Part shown: positions 35,933 through 45,217 of the stretch, piece after piece | Layout: every line of letters begins with the position of its first letter | How positions within the stretch are numbered: position 1 is the first letter of the stretch | Source: Thermoplasmata archaeon | GTDB taxonomy: Archaea; Thermoplasmatota; Thermoplasmata; Lutacidiplasmatales; UBA184 | Assembly (NCBI GenBank): GCA_022749815.1 | Contig: JAKIWV010000002.1 | Location: 568,478 to 632,477 of the forward strand | Direction: 5' to 3' | DNA length: 64,000 nucleotides | The notes under the pieces: model-generated | What the model saw: the letters and a program-made list of their open reading frames with translations, nothing else | The model's database searches: none | Told to the model about the DNA's origin: nothing | Made by a program: the position numbers and the translations under genes

Positions 35933-37240
35933 ATGCACTACTCGACCGATGCCCTTCGCCGGCGCCCGGGCCGTACGGCGCTCACCGCCCTCGGAATCGG
36001 TCTCGCGACGGCCCTGGTCCTCGTCCTGCTCTCGGTATCCGCTGGAATTCAGACGAGTGCGTACCGTCTTGCGACATCGAGCGGCGTGGACCTCCTCGGG
36101 ACCAGCGCCAACACATCGTTGTCTTCCACGAGCTTTCCCCCGCTCATCGGGGCCCATGGCCTGGCGCGGGCCGTGCCGGAGGCGGACCCCAACGTCGCGA
36201 CGGCCAGTCCCTGGCTCGTGTCGTCGTTGGTCTTCGCCAACGCCTCGCTCTTCGCGGCGAGCAATCTGTCCGCCAACGGGAGCTCCGTGCCGGCGGGGTG
36301 GCAGCCGGCGAGCGCGTCCTCGATCGGTTGGATACCGAGCGACAATGGCGGCCTCGAGGTCCCCGCCATCGTGGCCGGGTCGAACTTGCCAGCCACGGGG
36401 GACCCCCACTACGCGAACGGGAGTTACCAAGGACCCTCGAGCGGCGCGGTGGTGCTCAATACGGCGTTAGCGCGACTCCTCCACGTCACCCCGAATGCGA
36501 CGATCTGGGCGAGCGCCCAATCTCCTTCGGGGCCGGCGGCGCTGGGGAGTTGGTTCGCCCACGCGTCGTCATTCCGCGTCGTCGGGGTCAGCGGCCCGTT
36601 CTGGTTCCTCCCTTCGGTGTCGCTCGGAATGTTCTACCTCTCCGAGCTGCAGCAACTGGTCGGCGGAGCTAGTGCGAGCACGGACTACGCGTCGCTCGTG
36701 CTGATCCACCTGACCGACCCGACGCTCGCGGGCCAGGACCAGACCCTACTGAGCGCGAAGTTCCCAGCGATCACGTTCTTCACCCTCGGGAACGTCCTCG
36801 GCGCGATCCAGCGCGTCGTCGACCTGTACCGTACGTTCGGCACCATCATCGGCCTGATCGGGATCCTTGTGGCGACCCTCTTCACCGCGACGGTCCTGTT
36901 GATGAGCGTCGAGGACCGAAGTCGAGAGCTCGCGCTGCTCCGGGCCGTCGGGTTCTCCCGCGCCCAGGTCGGCTGGTTTGTCGTCCAGGAAGGCTTGCTC
37001 TTGGCCGCGCTCGGGCTGGCCGCTGGCCTTCCCTTGGGGCTCCTCGGCGCCACGCTCCTCAACGATTCCCTGGAACGTCTCGTCTCCGGCCTCCCCACCG
37101 GCTTCAGCTTTGTCGCTTTCAACGGGTCGGTCTTGGCGGAGGGACTCGCCGAGGTCATGCTCATCGGGCTCGTCGCGTCGCTCATCCCACTCGTGCGGGC
37201 GCTCCGGATCCCCGTCGCAGAGGAGCTCCGGGCGGCGTGA
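35933..37240 (+). CDS. ABC transporter permease, MacB/FtsX type (1)
   Basis: This 435-residue membrane protein has one N-terminal helix (about residues 18-40), a large extracellular domain (about 45-300) and three C-terminal helices with the conserved cytoplasmic loop EDRSRELALLRAVGFSRAQV. That is the MacB/LolC topology, which moves substrates outside the membrane by mechanotransmission. Its TGA overlaps the GTG of a second permease, and an ATPase gene follows. Substrate unknown (lipoprotein, lipid or peptide are typical). Confidence 0.9.
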   Translation: MHYSTDALRRRPGRTALTALGIGLATALVLVLLSVSAGIQTSAYRLATSSGVDLLGTSANTSLSSTSFPPLIGAHGLARAVPEADPNVATASPWLVSSLVFANASLFAASNLSANGSSVPAGWQPASASSIGWIPSDNGGLEVPAIVAGSNLPATGDPHYANGSYQGPSSGAVVLNTALARLLHVTPNATIWASAQSPSGPAALGSWFAHASSFRVVGVSGPFWFLPSVSLGMFYLSELQQLVGGASASTDYASLVLIHLTDPTLAGQDQTLLSAKFPAITFFTLGNVLGAIQRVVDLYRTFGTIIGLIGILVATLFTATVLLMSVEDRSRELALLRAVGFSRAQVGWFVVQEGLLLAALGLAAGLPLGLLGATLLNDSLERLVSGLPTGFSFVAFNGSVLAEGLAEVMLIGLVASLIPLVRALRIPVAEELRAA

Positions 37241-38493
37241 ACGCGATCCGCTGGTCCCTGAGATGGCGCTCGCTGAAGCACCGCTCCGCTCAGACGTTTC
37301 TCGCCGTCGCGGCGATCGGGGCCGCCGTCGCGCTGCCGGTCGTCCTGTTGTCCGTCGGTGGAGGCGTCTACGCCCACGAGCTCTCGTCCATCGAGCAGGC
37401 CGGGTTCTCGCTTTCCGTCGGCAGCACGGGGGCCCACGGACTCTCCGGCGTGCACGTGTTGGCGAATCGGATTGACGGGCTCGGAGGAGTGGCCGCCGCC
37501 TCGCCCATCCTCAGCATCGCCGTCGACCTTTCCACCCCCGGCGGAACTGTGGTGCCGGTCCTGGCGGAGGGGATCATCCCCGCGGCGTTCGCTGCGACCC
37601 AAGGCGCGGCGGAGCGAGCGCTCCTTCCCTCGTCGATATCCCTGGGCGACCCCTCCGACACCGCGCACTACTCCAACGGAAGCTACACGGGGCCCTCGAG
37701 CGCGCAGGTTCTGCTTTCCACCCCCCTCCTCCAAACCCTGAACGTGGGAAGCGGCGGACACGTCCGGCTGTCGCCCTCGTCGAATGCGACCGCGGGCGTG
37801 CAATTCACCGTCGAGGGAGCCTTCGGCTTGCCGCCGGGCTTCCTCGGACCTTCGCCATTGTTCGTGGCCCTGCTTCCGCTCTCCCAGCTTCAGTCGCTGG
37901 TCGGCCTCGCGCATCTCCCCTCCGGAGGACTGCTCGACTCGGCCGACAGCATCCAGGTGGCCATGGTTCCCTCTCAGGCGGCGGACCCCGTCGCGGTGCA
38001 GCGCGTGGCTGCCGCGATCCAGGTCCTGGTACCGTACTACTCCGTCGTCTCTCTCACGGAGCAGACCGCCGAGCTTCAGAGCGCCCAAGCGGTCATTACC
38101 GGGTTCTACGTCGGCCTCTCCTCCGTTGGCCTGATCGTCGGACTGTTGTTCCTGGTGATCATCCTCTTGCGCCGGGTCGAACAGGAACGGCAATCGATCG
38201 GCATTCGTCGTGCCATCGGTGTGCCGGCCTGGCTCGTTGCGCAGGGCATCGTGGCCGAGGCCCTCGCTCTCACCTTCGCCGGGCTCCTGGTGGGCCTGAC
38301 GGCGGGCGTGGCGACCGTGGAGTTCCTCGCCCGATATGGTTCCGGCGGGGTCGCGGATATTGCAGGGCTGGCAACCTTCGACCCGGTCACTCTCGGCCTG
38401 CTCGGCGCCGGACTCGTCGGCTTGGCTCTCGTGGCGAGCGTGCTGCCGATTCGACGCGCCCTGACGTTGTCATTGCCGGAGGTGTTGAGATGA
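37237..38493 (+). CDS. ABC transporter permease, MacB/FtsX type (2)
   Basis: The 418-residue partner permease has the same topology: an N-terminal helix, a Ser/Gly-rich extracellular domain and three C-terminal helices with the loop RVEQERQSIGIRRAIGVPAW. It begins at a GTG overlapping the previous stop by 4 bp, and its own stop overlaps the ATG of the ATPase. The extracellular domains of the two permeases share a repeated motif (HYANGSYQGPSSGAVVL in the first, HYSNGSYTGPSSAQVLL in the second), which indicates gene duplication. Confidence 0.9.
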   Translation: MNAIRWSLRWRSLKHRSAQTFLAVAAIGAAVALPVVLLSVGGGVYAHELSSIEQAGFSLSVGSTGAHGLSGVHVLANRIDGLGGVAAASPILSIAVDLSTPGGTVVPVLAEGIIPAAFAATQGAAERALLPSSISLGDPSDTAHYSNGSYTGPSSAQVLLSTPLLQTLNVGSGGHVRLSPSSNATAGVQFTVEGAFGLPPGFLGPSPLFVALLPLSQLQSLVGLAHLPSGGLLDSADSIQVAMVPSQAADPVAVQRVAAAIQVLVPYYSVVSLTEQTAELQSAQAVITGFYVGLSSVGLIVGLLFLVIILLRRVEQERQSIGIRRAIGVPAWLVAQGIVAEALALTFAGLLVGLTAGVATVEFLARYGSGGVADIAGLATFDPVTLGLLGAGLVGLALVASVLPIRRALTLSLPEVLR

Positions 38494-39194
38494 GCGCGGT
38501 GACATCCCCGGCCGTTCGCCTGGAAGGCGTACGTAGGATCTACCACCCGGGAGGGGCCGACGAGGTCCGCGCCCTCGACGGAGTCGACCTATCGATCGGG
38601 CCCGGAGATTACCTGTCGGTCGAAGGTCCGTCTGGTTCGGGCAAGACGACGCTCCTGAACTTGCTCGGGCTTCTCGACGTGCCCTCCGAGGGGCGCGTCG
38701 TTTGGAGGGGCACCCCCGTGGAGCGGTTCTCCGAGCGCGAACGAACCCGCCTTCGGAGAACCGGCATCGGCTTCATCTTTCAACGGTTCTACCTTCTCCC
38801 TACCTTGACGGCCCTCGAGAACGTCGAACTTCCGCTGCAGGCCCGGGGGCTCCCCGGACCGGAACGACGACATCGGGCCCGGGCGCTCCTCGCCCAGGTC
38901 GGTCTCGCGGAGCGCGAGCGCTCGTTCCCCCATCAGTTGTCGGGAGGGGAGGAGCAACGCGTGGCGATCGCCCGCGCCCTCGCCAACGGTCCCCAGCTGC
39001 TCCTCGCCGACGAACCCACGGGCGAGCTCGACTCGATCCGGGCCCAGCAGGTCCTCGACCTCCTGGAGGCGGCGCAGCGATCCTCCGGAGCCGCTGTCGT
39101 TGTGGTGACCCACAACCCCGCCGTCGCGACCCGGGCGCGGCGTCACCTCACAATGCGCGACGGCCGGATCGTCACCGACTCGGCAGGACGGTGA
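38490..39194 (+). CDS. ABC transporter ATP-binding protein (MacB/LolD type)
   Basis: The 234-residue ATPase energises the two permeases. Walker A is GPSGSGKTT, the signature is QLSGGEEQRVAIARAL, Walker B is LLLADEPTGELD, and the H-loop is VVVVTHNP. The signature has GGEEQ instead of GGQQQ, a mild variation. ATG overlaps the preceding stop (ATGA), and ABCE1 starts 4 bp after the end, an unusual coupling of an exporter with a translation factor. Confidence 0.93.
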   Translation: MSAVTSPAVRLEGVRRIYHPGGADEVRALDGVDLSIGPGDYLSVEGPSGSGKTTLLNLLGLLDVPSEGRVVWRGTPVERFSERERTRLRRTGIGFIFQRFYLLPTLTALENVELPLQARGLPGPERRHRARALLAQVGLAERERSFPHQLSGGEEQRVAIARALANGPQLLLADEPTGELDSIRAQQVLDLLEAAQRSSGAAVVVVTHNPAVATRARRHLTMRDGRIVTDSAGR

Positions 39195-39198
39195 ACCG

Positions 39199-40977
39199 GT
39201 GGCCCGGATCGCGATCCTGCTGAACGACCGCTGTCACCCGAAGGAGTGCCAGTGGGAGTGCCAATCGTACTGCCCACCGGTACGGATGGGCCAGGAGTGC
39301 ATCATCGAAGGGCCGACGGGGAAGCCGATCATCTCGGAGACGCTCTGCATCGGATGCGGCATCTGCGTACACAAGTGCCCCTTCGACGCGATCAAGATCC
39401 TGAACACCCCGGAGGCCGACGAATCGGAGATCGTCCATCGGTACGGGTACAACGGGTTCCGGCTCTATCGACTGCCCCTCCCCGCCCCTCAGGGGATCGT
39501 AGGGCTTCTGGGCCCGAACGGAACCGGCAAGTCCACCGCGCTCCGCATTCTGGCGGGAATCGAAGTGCCGAACCTGGGGATGTACGACCGGCCCGGATCC
39601 TGGGAGGGCGTCGTCGAGCACTTCCGGGGCACCGCGCTCCAGAGTCACTTTCAACGCATCGCACGGGGCGAACTGCGGGCCGCGATCAAGCCCCAATACG
39701 TCGACCAGCTGGCGGAGGCCGGCCAGCGCCTCCAGGAGTTCGTGGGCGGGAGCGGGGGCGATGCGTCCGCGGCGCTCGCTTCGGTCGAGCTGTCGGACAA
39801 GGCCTCTCGTCCGGTGGCAGAGCTCTCGGGAGGCGAGCTGCAGCTCGCGGCGATCGCTCGGACCCTCGCCACCGACGCGGACCTGTACCTCTTCGACGAG
39901 CCGTCGAGCTATCTCGACATCGTCCACCGGCTGCAGATCGCCCGGATCCTTCGCCGGCTCGGCGAGCGCAAGAGCGTGTTGGTCGTCGAGCACGACCTGG
40001 CCCTCCTCGATTACCTGGCGGACAAGTCCCACCTGCTGTACGGCGAAGAGGCGGCCTTCGGCGTCATTTCCCACCCGCTCCCGATGCGGACGGCCATCAA
40101 CACCTACCTGACGGGGTATCTTCGCGATGAGAACGTCCGATTCCGGACCGAGGCCGTTCGCTTCACCGCCCATCCGCCAAAACCGCCGGCCCTGCGAACG
40201 CCGAAAGTGACGTTCGGACCGATGGAGAAGGAATACCCGGCCTTCCGCCTGCGGGTGGGGGCCGGAGTGCTCCCGAAGGGCGAGACGATCGGGATCGTCG
40301 GACCGAACGCTACGGGCAAGACGACGTTCGTCAAGATGCTCGCCGGCGTCGAACCGCCCACCACGGGCCGCCCGCCGCCCGGCGTGACCGTGAGCTACAA
40401 GCCCCAGTACCTGAAGGCCACGCAGTCGGCCAGCATGCGGGAACGACTGGTCGCCCTCGCGAGCGACCCGGAGTTCGATGTCGGCGCGCTCGAAAAGGAG
40501 TTGATCCCGGCGCTCCGGCTCGACGGGGTGTTGGACGTCGCACTGCCCGACCTGTCGGGGGGCGAGCTGCAGCGCGCCGCCGTTGCGCTCTCGCTCGCCC
40601 GGCGCGCCACGCTCTACCTTCTCGACGAGCCGTCGGCCTATCTCGACTCGGACGAGCGGATGAACATGGCCCGGCTGATCCGCCGCCGGGTCGAGCACGA
40701 AAGCGCCACGGCCCTCGTCGTGGACCACGATGTCTATTTCCTCGACCTGGCCTGCGACGGCCTCATGGTCTTTGTGCCGGAAGGCACCGAGGGTCGTGGA
40801 GGGATGGGCGAGGGTCCGTTTGGGATGCGCGACGGGATGAACCGCCTCCTGCGACAGGTCGAGGTCACTTTCCGGCGGGACCCGGAGACGTTCCGGCCCC
40901 GCATCAATCAGGAGGATTCCGTGCTCGACCGCGAGCAGCGTGCCAAGGGGGAATACTACTACGAAGCCATCGCCTGA
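39199..40977 (+). CDS. ABCE1 / RNase L inhibitor homologue (ribosome recycling factor)
   Basis: This 592-residue protein splits ribosomes after termination. It has the N-terminal Fe-S domain with eight cysteines (CHPKECQWECQSYC and CIGCGICVHKCPFDAI) and two nucleotide-binding domains. The first has GPNGTGKSTALRIL and VAELSGGELQLAAIAR; the second has GPNATGKTTFVKML and LSGGELQRAAVAL. Walker B motifs LYLFDEPSSYLD and LYLLDEPSAYLD are intact. The hinge lies between about residues 300 and 330. It starts at GTG 39199, 4 bp after the exporter ATPase gene. It is essential in archaea and depends on Fe-S assembly. Confidence 0.96.
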   Translation: MARIAILLNDRCHPKECQWECQSYCPPVRMGQECIIEGPTGKPIISETLCIGCGICVHKCPFDAIKILNTPEADESEIVHRYGYNGFRLYRLPLPAPQGIVGLLGPNGTGKSTALRILAGIEVPNLGMYDRPGSWEGVVEHFRGTALQSHFQRIARGELRAAIKPQYVDQLAEAGQRLQEFVGGSGGDASAALASVELSDKASRPVAELSGGELQLAAIARTLATDADLYLFDEPSSYLDIVHRLQIARILRRLGERKSVLVVEHDLALLDYLADKSHLLYGEEAAFGVISHPLPMRTAINTYLTGYLRDENVRFRTEAVRFTAHPPKPPALRTPKVTFGPMEKEYPAFRLRVGAGVLPKGETIGIVGPNATGKTTFVKMLAGVEPPTTGRPPPGVTVSYKPQYLKATQSASMRERLVALASDPEFDVGALEKELIPALRLDGVLDVALPDLSGGELQRAAVALSLARRATLYLLDEPSAYLDSDERMNMARLIRRRVEHESATALVVDHDVYFLDLACDGLMVFVPEGTEGRGGMGEGPFGMRDGMNRLLRQVEVTFRRDPETFRPRINQEDSVLDREQRAKGEYYYEAIA

Positions 40978-41524
40978 CTCGGGGGCCGGCACGGACTCCG
41001 GCGACGACACGCCCTGGCGACCGATCCCCTACCGGATGGTCGCCCAGCTGTCCGTCGGCGTGGTGGTCTTCTACCTGCTCTTGATCGTTGCGATCACGTA
41101 CCTGGGGGCGGCCCGGCTCGCCCTGCCGTGGGTCGCCGAGCTGCTCGTCACCGCACTGATCCTCTACCTGGGCCGGTATCTCTCGACGCGGTACCGGCTG
41201 GACGCGCACACCTTCACGGCGTCGCGGCTGTTCGGCAGCCGCCGGATCCCGATCGAGGAGATCCGCCACATCGCGCCGGCCAACCTCCGGGACCTCGCCC
41301 CGGTGAGTTTCATCGGGAGCTGGGGCTGGCGGGGACGGATGTGGAGCCCGCAGGTCGGGTCGTTCGACACGGTCCACACCATCTCGGACGGACTGCTGGT
41401 CACCGCCGGCGACCGTGTCCCCGTCTTCATCTCGCCCAAGGACCCGACGGCTTTCCGAACGGAACTCTCCCGGCGGGTCCGGTCGTACCACCCCGATCTC
41501 GATATCGAGAGCGCGCCCGGCTGA
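40940..41524 (+). CDS. Membrane protein with bacterial PH-like domain
   Basis: This 194-residue protein has an acidic Ser/Asp-rich N-terminus, two adjacent transmembrane helices (about residues 33-55 and 60-82) and a C-terminal PH-like beta domain. That domain runs from RLDAHTFTASRLFGSRRIPIEEI to LLVTAGDRVPVFISPKDPTAF, as in bPH2-type proteins. The GTG start overlaps the end of ABCE1 by 38 bp. No function is established for such proteins. Confidence 0.75.
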   Translation: MPRGNTTTKPSPDSGAGTDSGDDTPWRPIPYRMVAQLSVGVVVFYLLLIVAITYLGAARLALPWVAELLVTALILYLGRYLSTRYRLDAHTFTASRLFGSRRIPIEEIRHIAPANLRDLAPVSFIGSWGWRGRMWSPQVGSFDTVHTISDGLLVTAGDRVPVFISPKDPTAFRTELSRRVRSYHPDLDIESAPG

Positions 41525-41551
41525 ACCCGCTAGCGCGCGGGGGCTCGGGGC

Positions 41552-41836
41552 CTATTTCGACTCAGAGGTGGACTCGGGCTTCGAATCGGTGGAGGCCGGC
41601 GGGCTGTCAGGCTTCGCTTTCCACTCCGTGAGTCCGGCGTGTTTCCGCATGTATCGGGCGCCCAGCCAAACGCCCAGGAGTCCGAACACCACCGCGAAGA
41701 CGACCCCGAAGGCCACGAGGTAGATGATCGCGGTCACCAACGCGCCCAAGTCAATGAAACCGAACTGCTGGGCCAACAGGACGAGGCAAATTCCCACGAC
41801 GAGGCCGCTGCCTGCGCCGCTGCTTCCAGCGCCCAT
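41552..41836 (-). CDS. Small membrane protein
   Basis: The 94-residue protein has two hydrophobic helices (about residues 9-28 and 33-58) followed by a charged, Ser/Pro-rich cytoplasmic tail. No family is recognised. Its ATG lies 1 bp after the stop of the upstream secreted protein gene, so both are on one transcript. Confidence 0.6.
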   Translation of the reverse strand: MGAGSSGAGSGLVVGICLVLLAQQFGFIDLGALVTAIIYLVAFGVVFAVVFGLLGVWLGARYMRKHAGLTEWKAKPDSPPASTDSKPESTSESK

Positions 41837-41837
41837 G

Positions 41838-42539
41838 TCAGTTCGACCCCGGGGGGGTTCCTGCGCTGTCGGGCGTACTCTTCGTCGCGTCCGCCGGCTC
41901 GGGCGCTGACTGCTGTTCCTTGCGCGTCTTGTCGGCGGCGCGGGGTCCGACGGTAGCGATCATGTAGAGTTCGGCCAGCGTGATCAGGATCAATCCCACC
42001 GTCGCGACGACCACGTCGTACGGTTGGGCGACTCGGACGTAGAAGGTCTCCCCCCACAGGTCGTTCCCGCTGGGGTCCTCCAGGTATGCGTGGATCTGGA
42101 ACAGTCCCTGGAGGTACCACTTGAATTGCGTCAGGTCGTAGGTCATGCTGATCGAGCCGATCGCAGAAGGGAGGGCCGGCGACTCGACCTGCTGCTTCGT
42201 ATAGGCCGAGGCCCCGAAAAAGACGACGACGAGGAACGCCTGGGAAACGCCGGCCCCGCCGACGGGGCCGGTCCAGGAGAACACGGCCGTTGCGACGTTG
42301 GTAAAGGTCCAGCTGATGGCCGACGAGGGGTTGGGAGCGGAGTTCGTGTTGGCTCCATTCCACGTCAGCTGGCCCGAGAGCGAGCCGCCGGCGCCGGGAA
42401 CAACCCCCGGAGTGGCGCCTCGTGCCGGGGCAACAAAGCTAGCCCCATACGGCGCGAGCATCAGCGCCAGCAGGGCCACCGAGAGCACGGGAAGAAGTTT
42501 CCCGAGTCGGCGCGGACAGGCTCGCGAGAATTGGCGCAC
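41838..42539 (-). CDS. Secreted, C-terminally membrane-anchored protein
   Basis: This 233-residue protein has a signal peptide (basic RACPRRLGK then a hydrophobic stretch, cleaved near residue 40), an extracellular beta-rich domain with GQLTWNGANTNSAPNPSSA, a C-terminal helix (about residues 175-197) and a charged cytoplasmic tail rich in Pro, Ser and Glu. Function unknown; cotranscribed with the small membrane protein. GTG 42539 lies about 27 nt after a TTCTTAG box. Confidence 0.6.
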   Translation of the reverse strand: MRQFSRACPRRLGKLLPVLSVALLALMLAPYGASFVAPARGATPGVVPGAGGSLSGQLTWNGANTNSAPNPSSAISWTFTNVATAVFSWTGPVGGAGVSQAFLVVVFFGASAYTKQQVESPALPSAIGSISMTYDLTQFKWYLQGLFQIHAYLEDPSGNDLWGETFYVRVAQPYDVVVATVGLILITLAELYMIATVGPRAADKTRKEQQSAPEPADATKSTPDSAGTPPGSN

Positions 42540-42560
42540 GGGGCCGAGCAGTTCAGTGCG

Positions 42561-42569
42561 GGGCTAAGA
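42561..42569 (-). promoter_or_regulatory. TATA-like box of the secreted-protein pair
   Basis: GATTCTTAG on the minus strand, centred about 26-27 nt before GTG 42539. Confidence 0.35.
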
Positions 42570-42920
42570 ATCTATTGGTTAGACAACACCGCGCATCCGT
42601 CTTGGCAAGGCCGAGGGGGGGTCAATGTGGTGCCCTGCGCTCCCCGGTCGCAGTGAGGAGCAAACGGACCGACTCTTGACTGCGAACCGCGGCGAGCCCA
42701 GGAGCATCGAGCCAGCTGGTCGAAGGTCGGCGGGCCTATCGACAGCTTGCCGTTGGACCGCCCGGGCGGAATCCATCGGAGCGGCGAGCAAAATCGGATT
42801 CGCCGGAGCGGTGGGCGGCCTTTCTGAGATCCACTCTGCACGCGAGGTCGCGGGGTAGATGGCAGCCGGCCGCAACGGAAGACTCCCCCGGGGCGGTGTC
42901 GTCCCGGCCCAACCAGCCGG
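42570..42920. other. Intergenic region, nothing recognised
   Basis: About 350 bp between the promoter of the secreted-protein pair and the stop of the next minus-strand gene. Open frames exist on both strands but none has a recognisable motif or a promoter at the right spacing. Confidence 0.4.
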
Positions 42921-43499
42921 CTACTCCCATTCGGGGGGTGGAGCAGACGGAGGGGGTACGGCCCAGGGAAAAGGTTCTGCGCCTTCCGGATCGCGAGCTC
43001 CGCTAATGGGCTGGGGGCGCGATTTCTTTGGGAGGATCGCCCCGGTGAGGACGGCGGCCCCCCCGGCGAGGAGGACGAAAGTCCCCAGCGCCGGTTCGGC
43101 TCCGACAATCTTCACGGTGACGGTGGGCGGGGGTCCGGTCTGATTTCCGGGCAGGACCCATACGAAAACAATCGCCCCCAATTTCGGAGCGGCCGTGAAC
43201 CCCCCATTGATGCCGTGCTGTTGAGTGATGAGCACGAACCCGTTGCACACCGAAAACATCGTGCTGGTTTGCGGGTTCACGCTCTCGCAGGTCGCCGCCA
43301 CGACGGTGGCCGGCGACACCGCCCCCCATACGAAGCTGAGGGGATAGGTGCCCGTGACCGAGACGAGACTTGTTGCGTTGAACTCGACCGGAGCCGGAGG
43401 CGTCGCGGTCTGAGTTCGGATCGTCGTCAACGGCGAGAGGGCCAGCACGATTCCGAGGAGGGCCACCACGATCCCGGGGATTAGGAGTATCAGCCTCAT
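42921..43499 (-). CDS. Two-helix membrane protein with extracellular domain
   Basis: The 192-residue protein has an N-terminal helix (residues 2-24), an extracellular domain of about 110 residues containing two cysteines (ATCESVNPQT and FSVCNGF) that could form a disulfide, a second helix (about 135-160), and a Pro-rich cytoplasmic tail. It resembles neither neighbour in sequence but has the same general plan as other surface proteins in the window. Function unknown. Confidence 0.6.
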   Translation of the reverse strand: MRLILLIPGIVVALLGIVLALSPLTTIRTQTATPPAPVEFNATSLVSVTGTYPLSFVWGAVSPATVVAATCESVNPQTSTMFSVCNGFVLITQQHGINGGFTAAPKLGAIVFVWVLPGNQTGPPPTVTVKIVGAEPALGTFVLLAGGAAVLTGAILPKKSRPQPISGARDPEGAEPFPWAVPPPSAPPPEWE

Positions 43500-43663
43500 G
43501 GTCGGCTCGAGGGCGCGTGCCGCCGCATTACGACGACCACACCGTAAAAGGATTCTCGGTGTCCCTCGGCCTGGCCAAGGTGAGTCGTCGCATCGGCCTT
43601 GCAAGGACTTTCGAAGGCCGGACCCGTGCAACGACGGGTCGCGCGACGCGGCGAAGGGACCTC

Positions 43664-45163
43664 TCAGTATCGCGGCATCGTCGGGTCGACCTTCTGAGCC
43701 CATGCTTCGATGCCCCCGGCCAGATTCGACACATGGGTGAACCCGAGCTCGACCAGGAGCTGAGCTCCCTGGGCTGACCGTCGACCGGTGTGACAGTAGA
43801 GCACGAGTTCGCGCGCCCGCGCGAGCTCGGTCACCCGTTGGGGCAGGTCGGGCAGGGGGATGAGGGTCGCGCCGGGCAGATGCGCGATCTCCCACTCCGA
43901 AGGGTTCCGAACGTCGATGACCATCGGGGGGTCCTCCGCTGCGAGACGGGCGGCGAGCGCTTCCGGTGTCATCTGAGGAGGCTTCGCTCCGGCCGGAGTG
44001 GTGTCCTCGGCGGCGACTCCGCAGAAGGCCGGGTAGTCGATCAGCCCGGTCTGGGTCGGGTGAGTGCCGCAGATCACGCAGTCCGGATTCTTCCGGAGCC
44101 GGAGTTCCCGGAACCGGAGGGCGAGGGCGTCAAAGAGAACGAGCCGCCCGATCAGCGATTCGCCAATCCCCAGAAGGAGCTTCACCGTTTCCGTGGCCTG
44201 GATCGTTCCGACCAGGCCGGGGAGTACGCCGAGAACTCCTCCCTCGGCGCAGGAGGGGACGAGTCCCGGCGGGGGTGGCTCGGGGTAGAGACATCGATAG
44301 CAGGGTCCGCGGCGTGCGTCGAACACGCTCGCCTGTCCCTCGAATCGGTAGATCGAGCCGTAGACGTTCGGCTTGCCGAGGAGGACCGTGGCATCGTTCA
44401 CAAGATATCGCGTCGGGAAATTGTCCGTCCCGTCCAGAATGACGTCGTAAGGGCGAAGGATGTCGAGCGCGTTCTCGCTCGTGAGGTGCTGCTCGTGAAT
44501 GCGCACGACGACATCCGGATTCAGGTCGTTGAGTCGGTCGCGCGCGGCCTCGAGCTTCGGTCGCCCGATGTCGTGCGTGCCGTAGAGAACCTGTCGCTGG
44601 AGATTCGACACCTCGACCCGGTCGAAATCGACGAGCCCGATCTCGCCGACGCCGGCGCCCGCGAGGTAGAGGGCCGCCGGGGCGCCGAGCCCGCCCGCGC
44701 CGACGAGCAGGACCTTCGAGGCGCGCAGCTTCCGCTGACCCCTCACTCCGACTTCTGGAAGGAGCAGGTGGCGGCTGTATCGGCGCATCTGGTCGCGCGT
44801 GAGCGGAGGTCCGAGTTCTTCGTCGCCCTCGGCGAGACCGACCAAGGGGACCGGACGCCCGGCGCCACGGACCGCCTCGGCAGGCGAACCTCCCGCGATC
44901 GACGGGACGATGCTCAACACGTCGCCGGATCGGACGGGGGTAGCATCCCGGCGCAGGTACCGAACATCCTCGTCGTTCAGATACACCGTGACGAAATTCC
45001 TGAGCTGCCCACCGGCGCCGAACAGATGCTTCTCGAGCGCATGGTACTCCGTCACGAGCGCCCGCAGGACCTCGCCGACCGTCGAGCCTTCGGCCTCGGC
45101 GATGGACGTGCCACCGGTAAAGCTCCGGAGCGGCGTGGGGACCTTGACTTGAACTTTGGACAT
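43664..45163 (-). CDS. CysO-MoeZ fusion: ubiquitin-like sulfur carrier, E1-like adenylyltransferase, rhodanese
   Basis: The 499-residue protein joins three parts. Residues 1-92 are a CysO/MoaD-type ubiquitin fold with NFVTVYLNDEDVRYL and a diglycine at 91-92 (SIVPSIAGG). Residues about 120-375 are a MoeB/ThiF adenylyltransferase: ATP loop GAGGLGAPAAL, VDFDRVEVSNLQRQ, zinc cysteines CYRC and CVIC. Residues about 395-499 are a rhodanese with active-site YCHTGRRS. In M. tuberculosis CysO and MoeZ are separate; MoeZ activates the CysO C-terminus and makes it a thiocarboxylate that supplies sulfur to CysM. Here the diglycine is internal, followed by SPAEAV, so cleavage or in-cis chemistry is needed. 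The adjacent JAMM protease is the obvious candidate. Start at 45163 follows GGAGGAGGG. Confidence 0.9.
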   Translation of the reverse strand: MSKVQVKVPTPLRSFTGGTSIAEAEGSTVGEVLRALVTEYHALEKHLFGAGGQLRNFVTVYLNDEDVRYLRRDATPVRSGDVLSIVPSIAGGSPAEAVRGAGRPVPLVGLAEGDEELGPPLTRDQMRRYSRHLLLPEVGVRGQRKLRASKVLLVGAGGLGAPAALYLAGAGVGEIGLVDFDRVEVSNLQRQVLYGTHDIGRPKLEAARDRLNDLNPDVVVRIHEQHLTSENALDILRPYDVILDGTDNFPTRYLVNDATVLLGKPNVYGSIYRFEGQASVFDARRGPCYRCLYPEPPPPGLVPSCAEGGVLGVLPGLVGTIQATETVKLLLGIGESLIGRLVLFDALALRFRELRLRKNPDCVICGTHPTQTGLIDYPAFCGVAAEDTTPAGAKPPQMTPEALAARLAAEDPPMVIDVRNPSEWEIAHLPGATLIPLPDLPQRVTELARARELVLYCHTGRRSAQGAQLLVELGFTHVSNLAGGIEAWAQKVDPTMPRY

Positions 45164-45217
45164 GGTCGGTCCCTCCTCCTTCGGCCGGTCGATATTACTC
45201 CCTCCCTTACCCATCCT

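Noticed and set aside
42625..42858. Short plus-strand frame between the two secreted-protein units
   Set aside because: No promoter at the right distance, no motif and a composition typical of random GC-rich frames.
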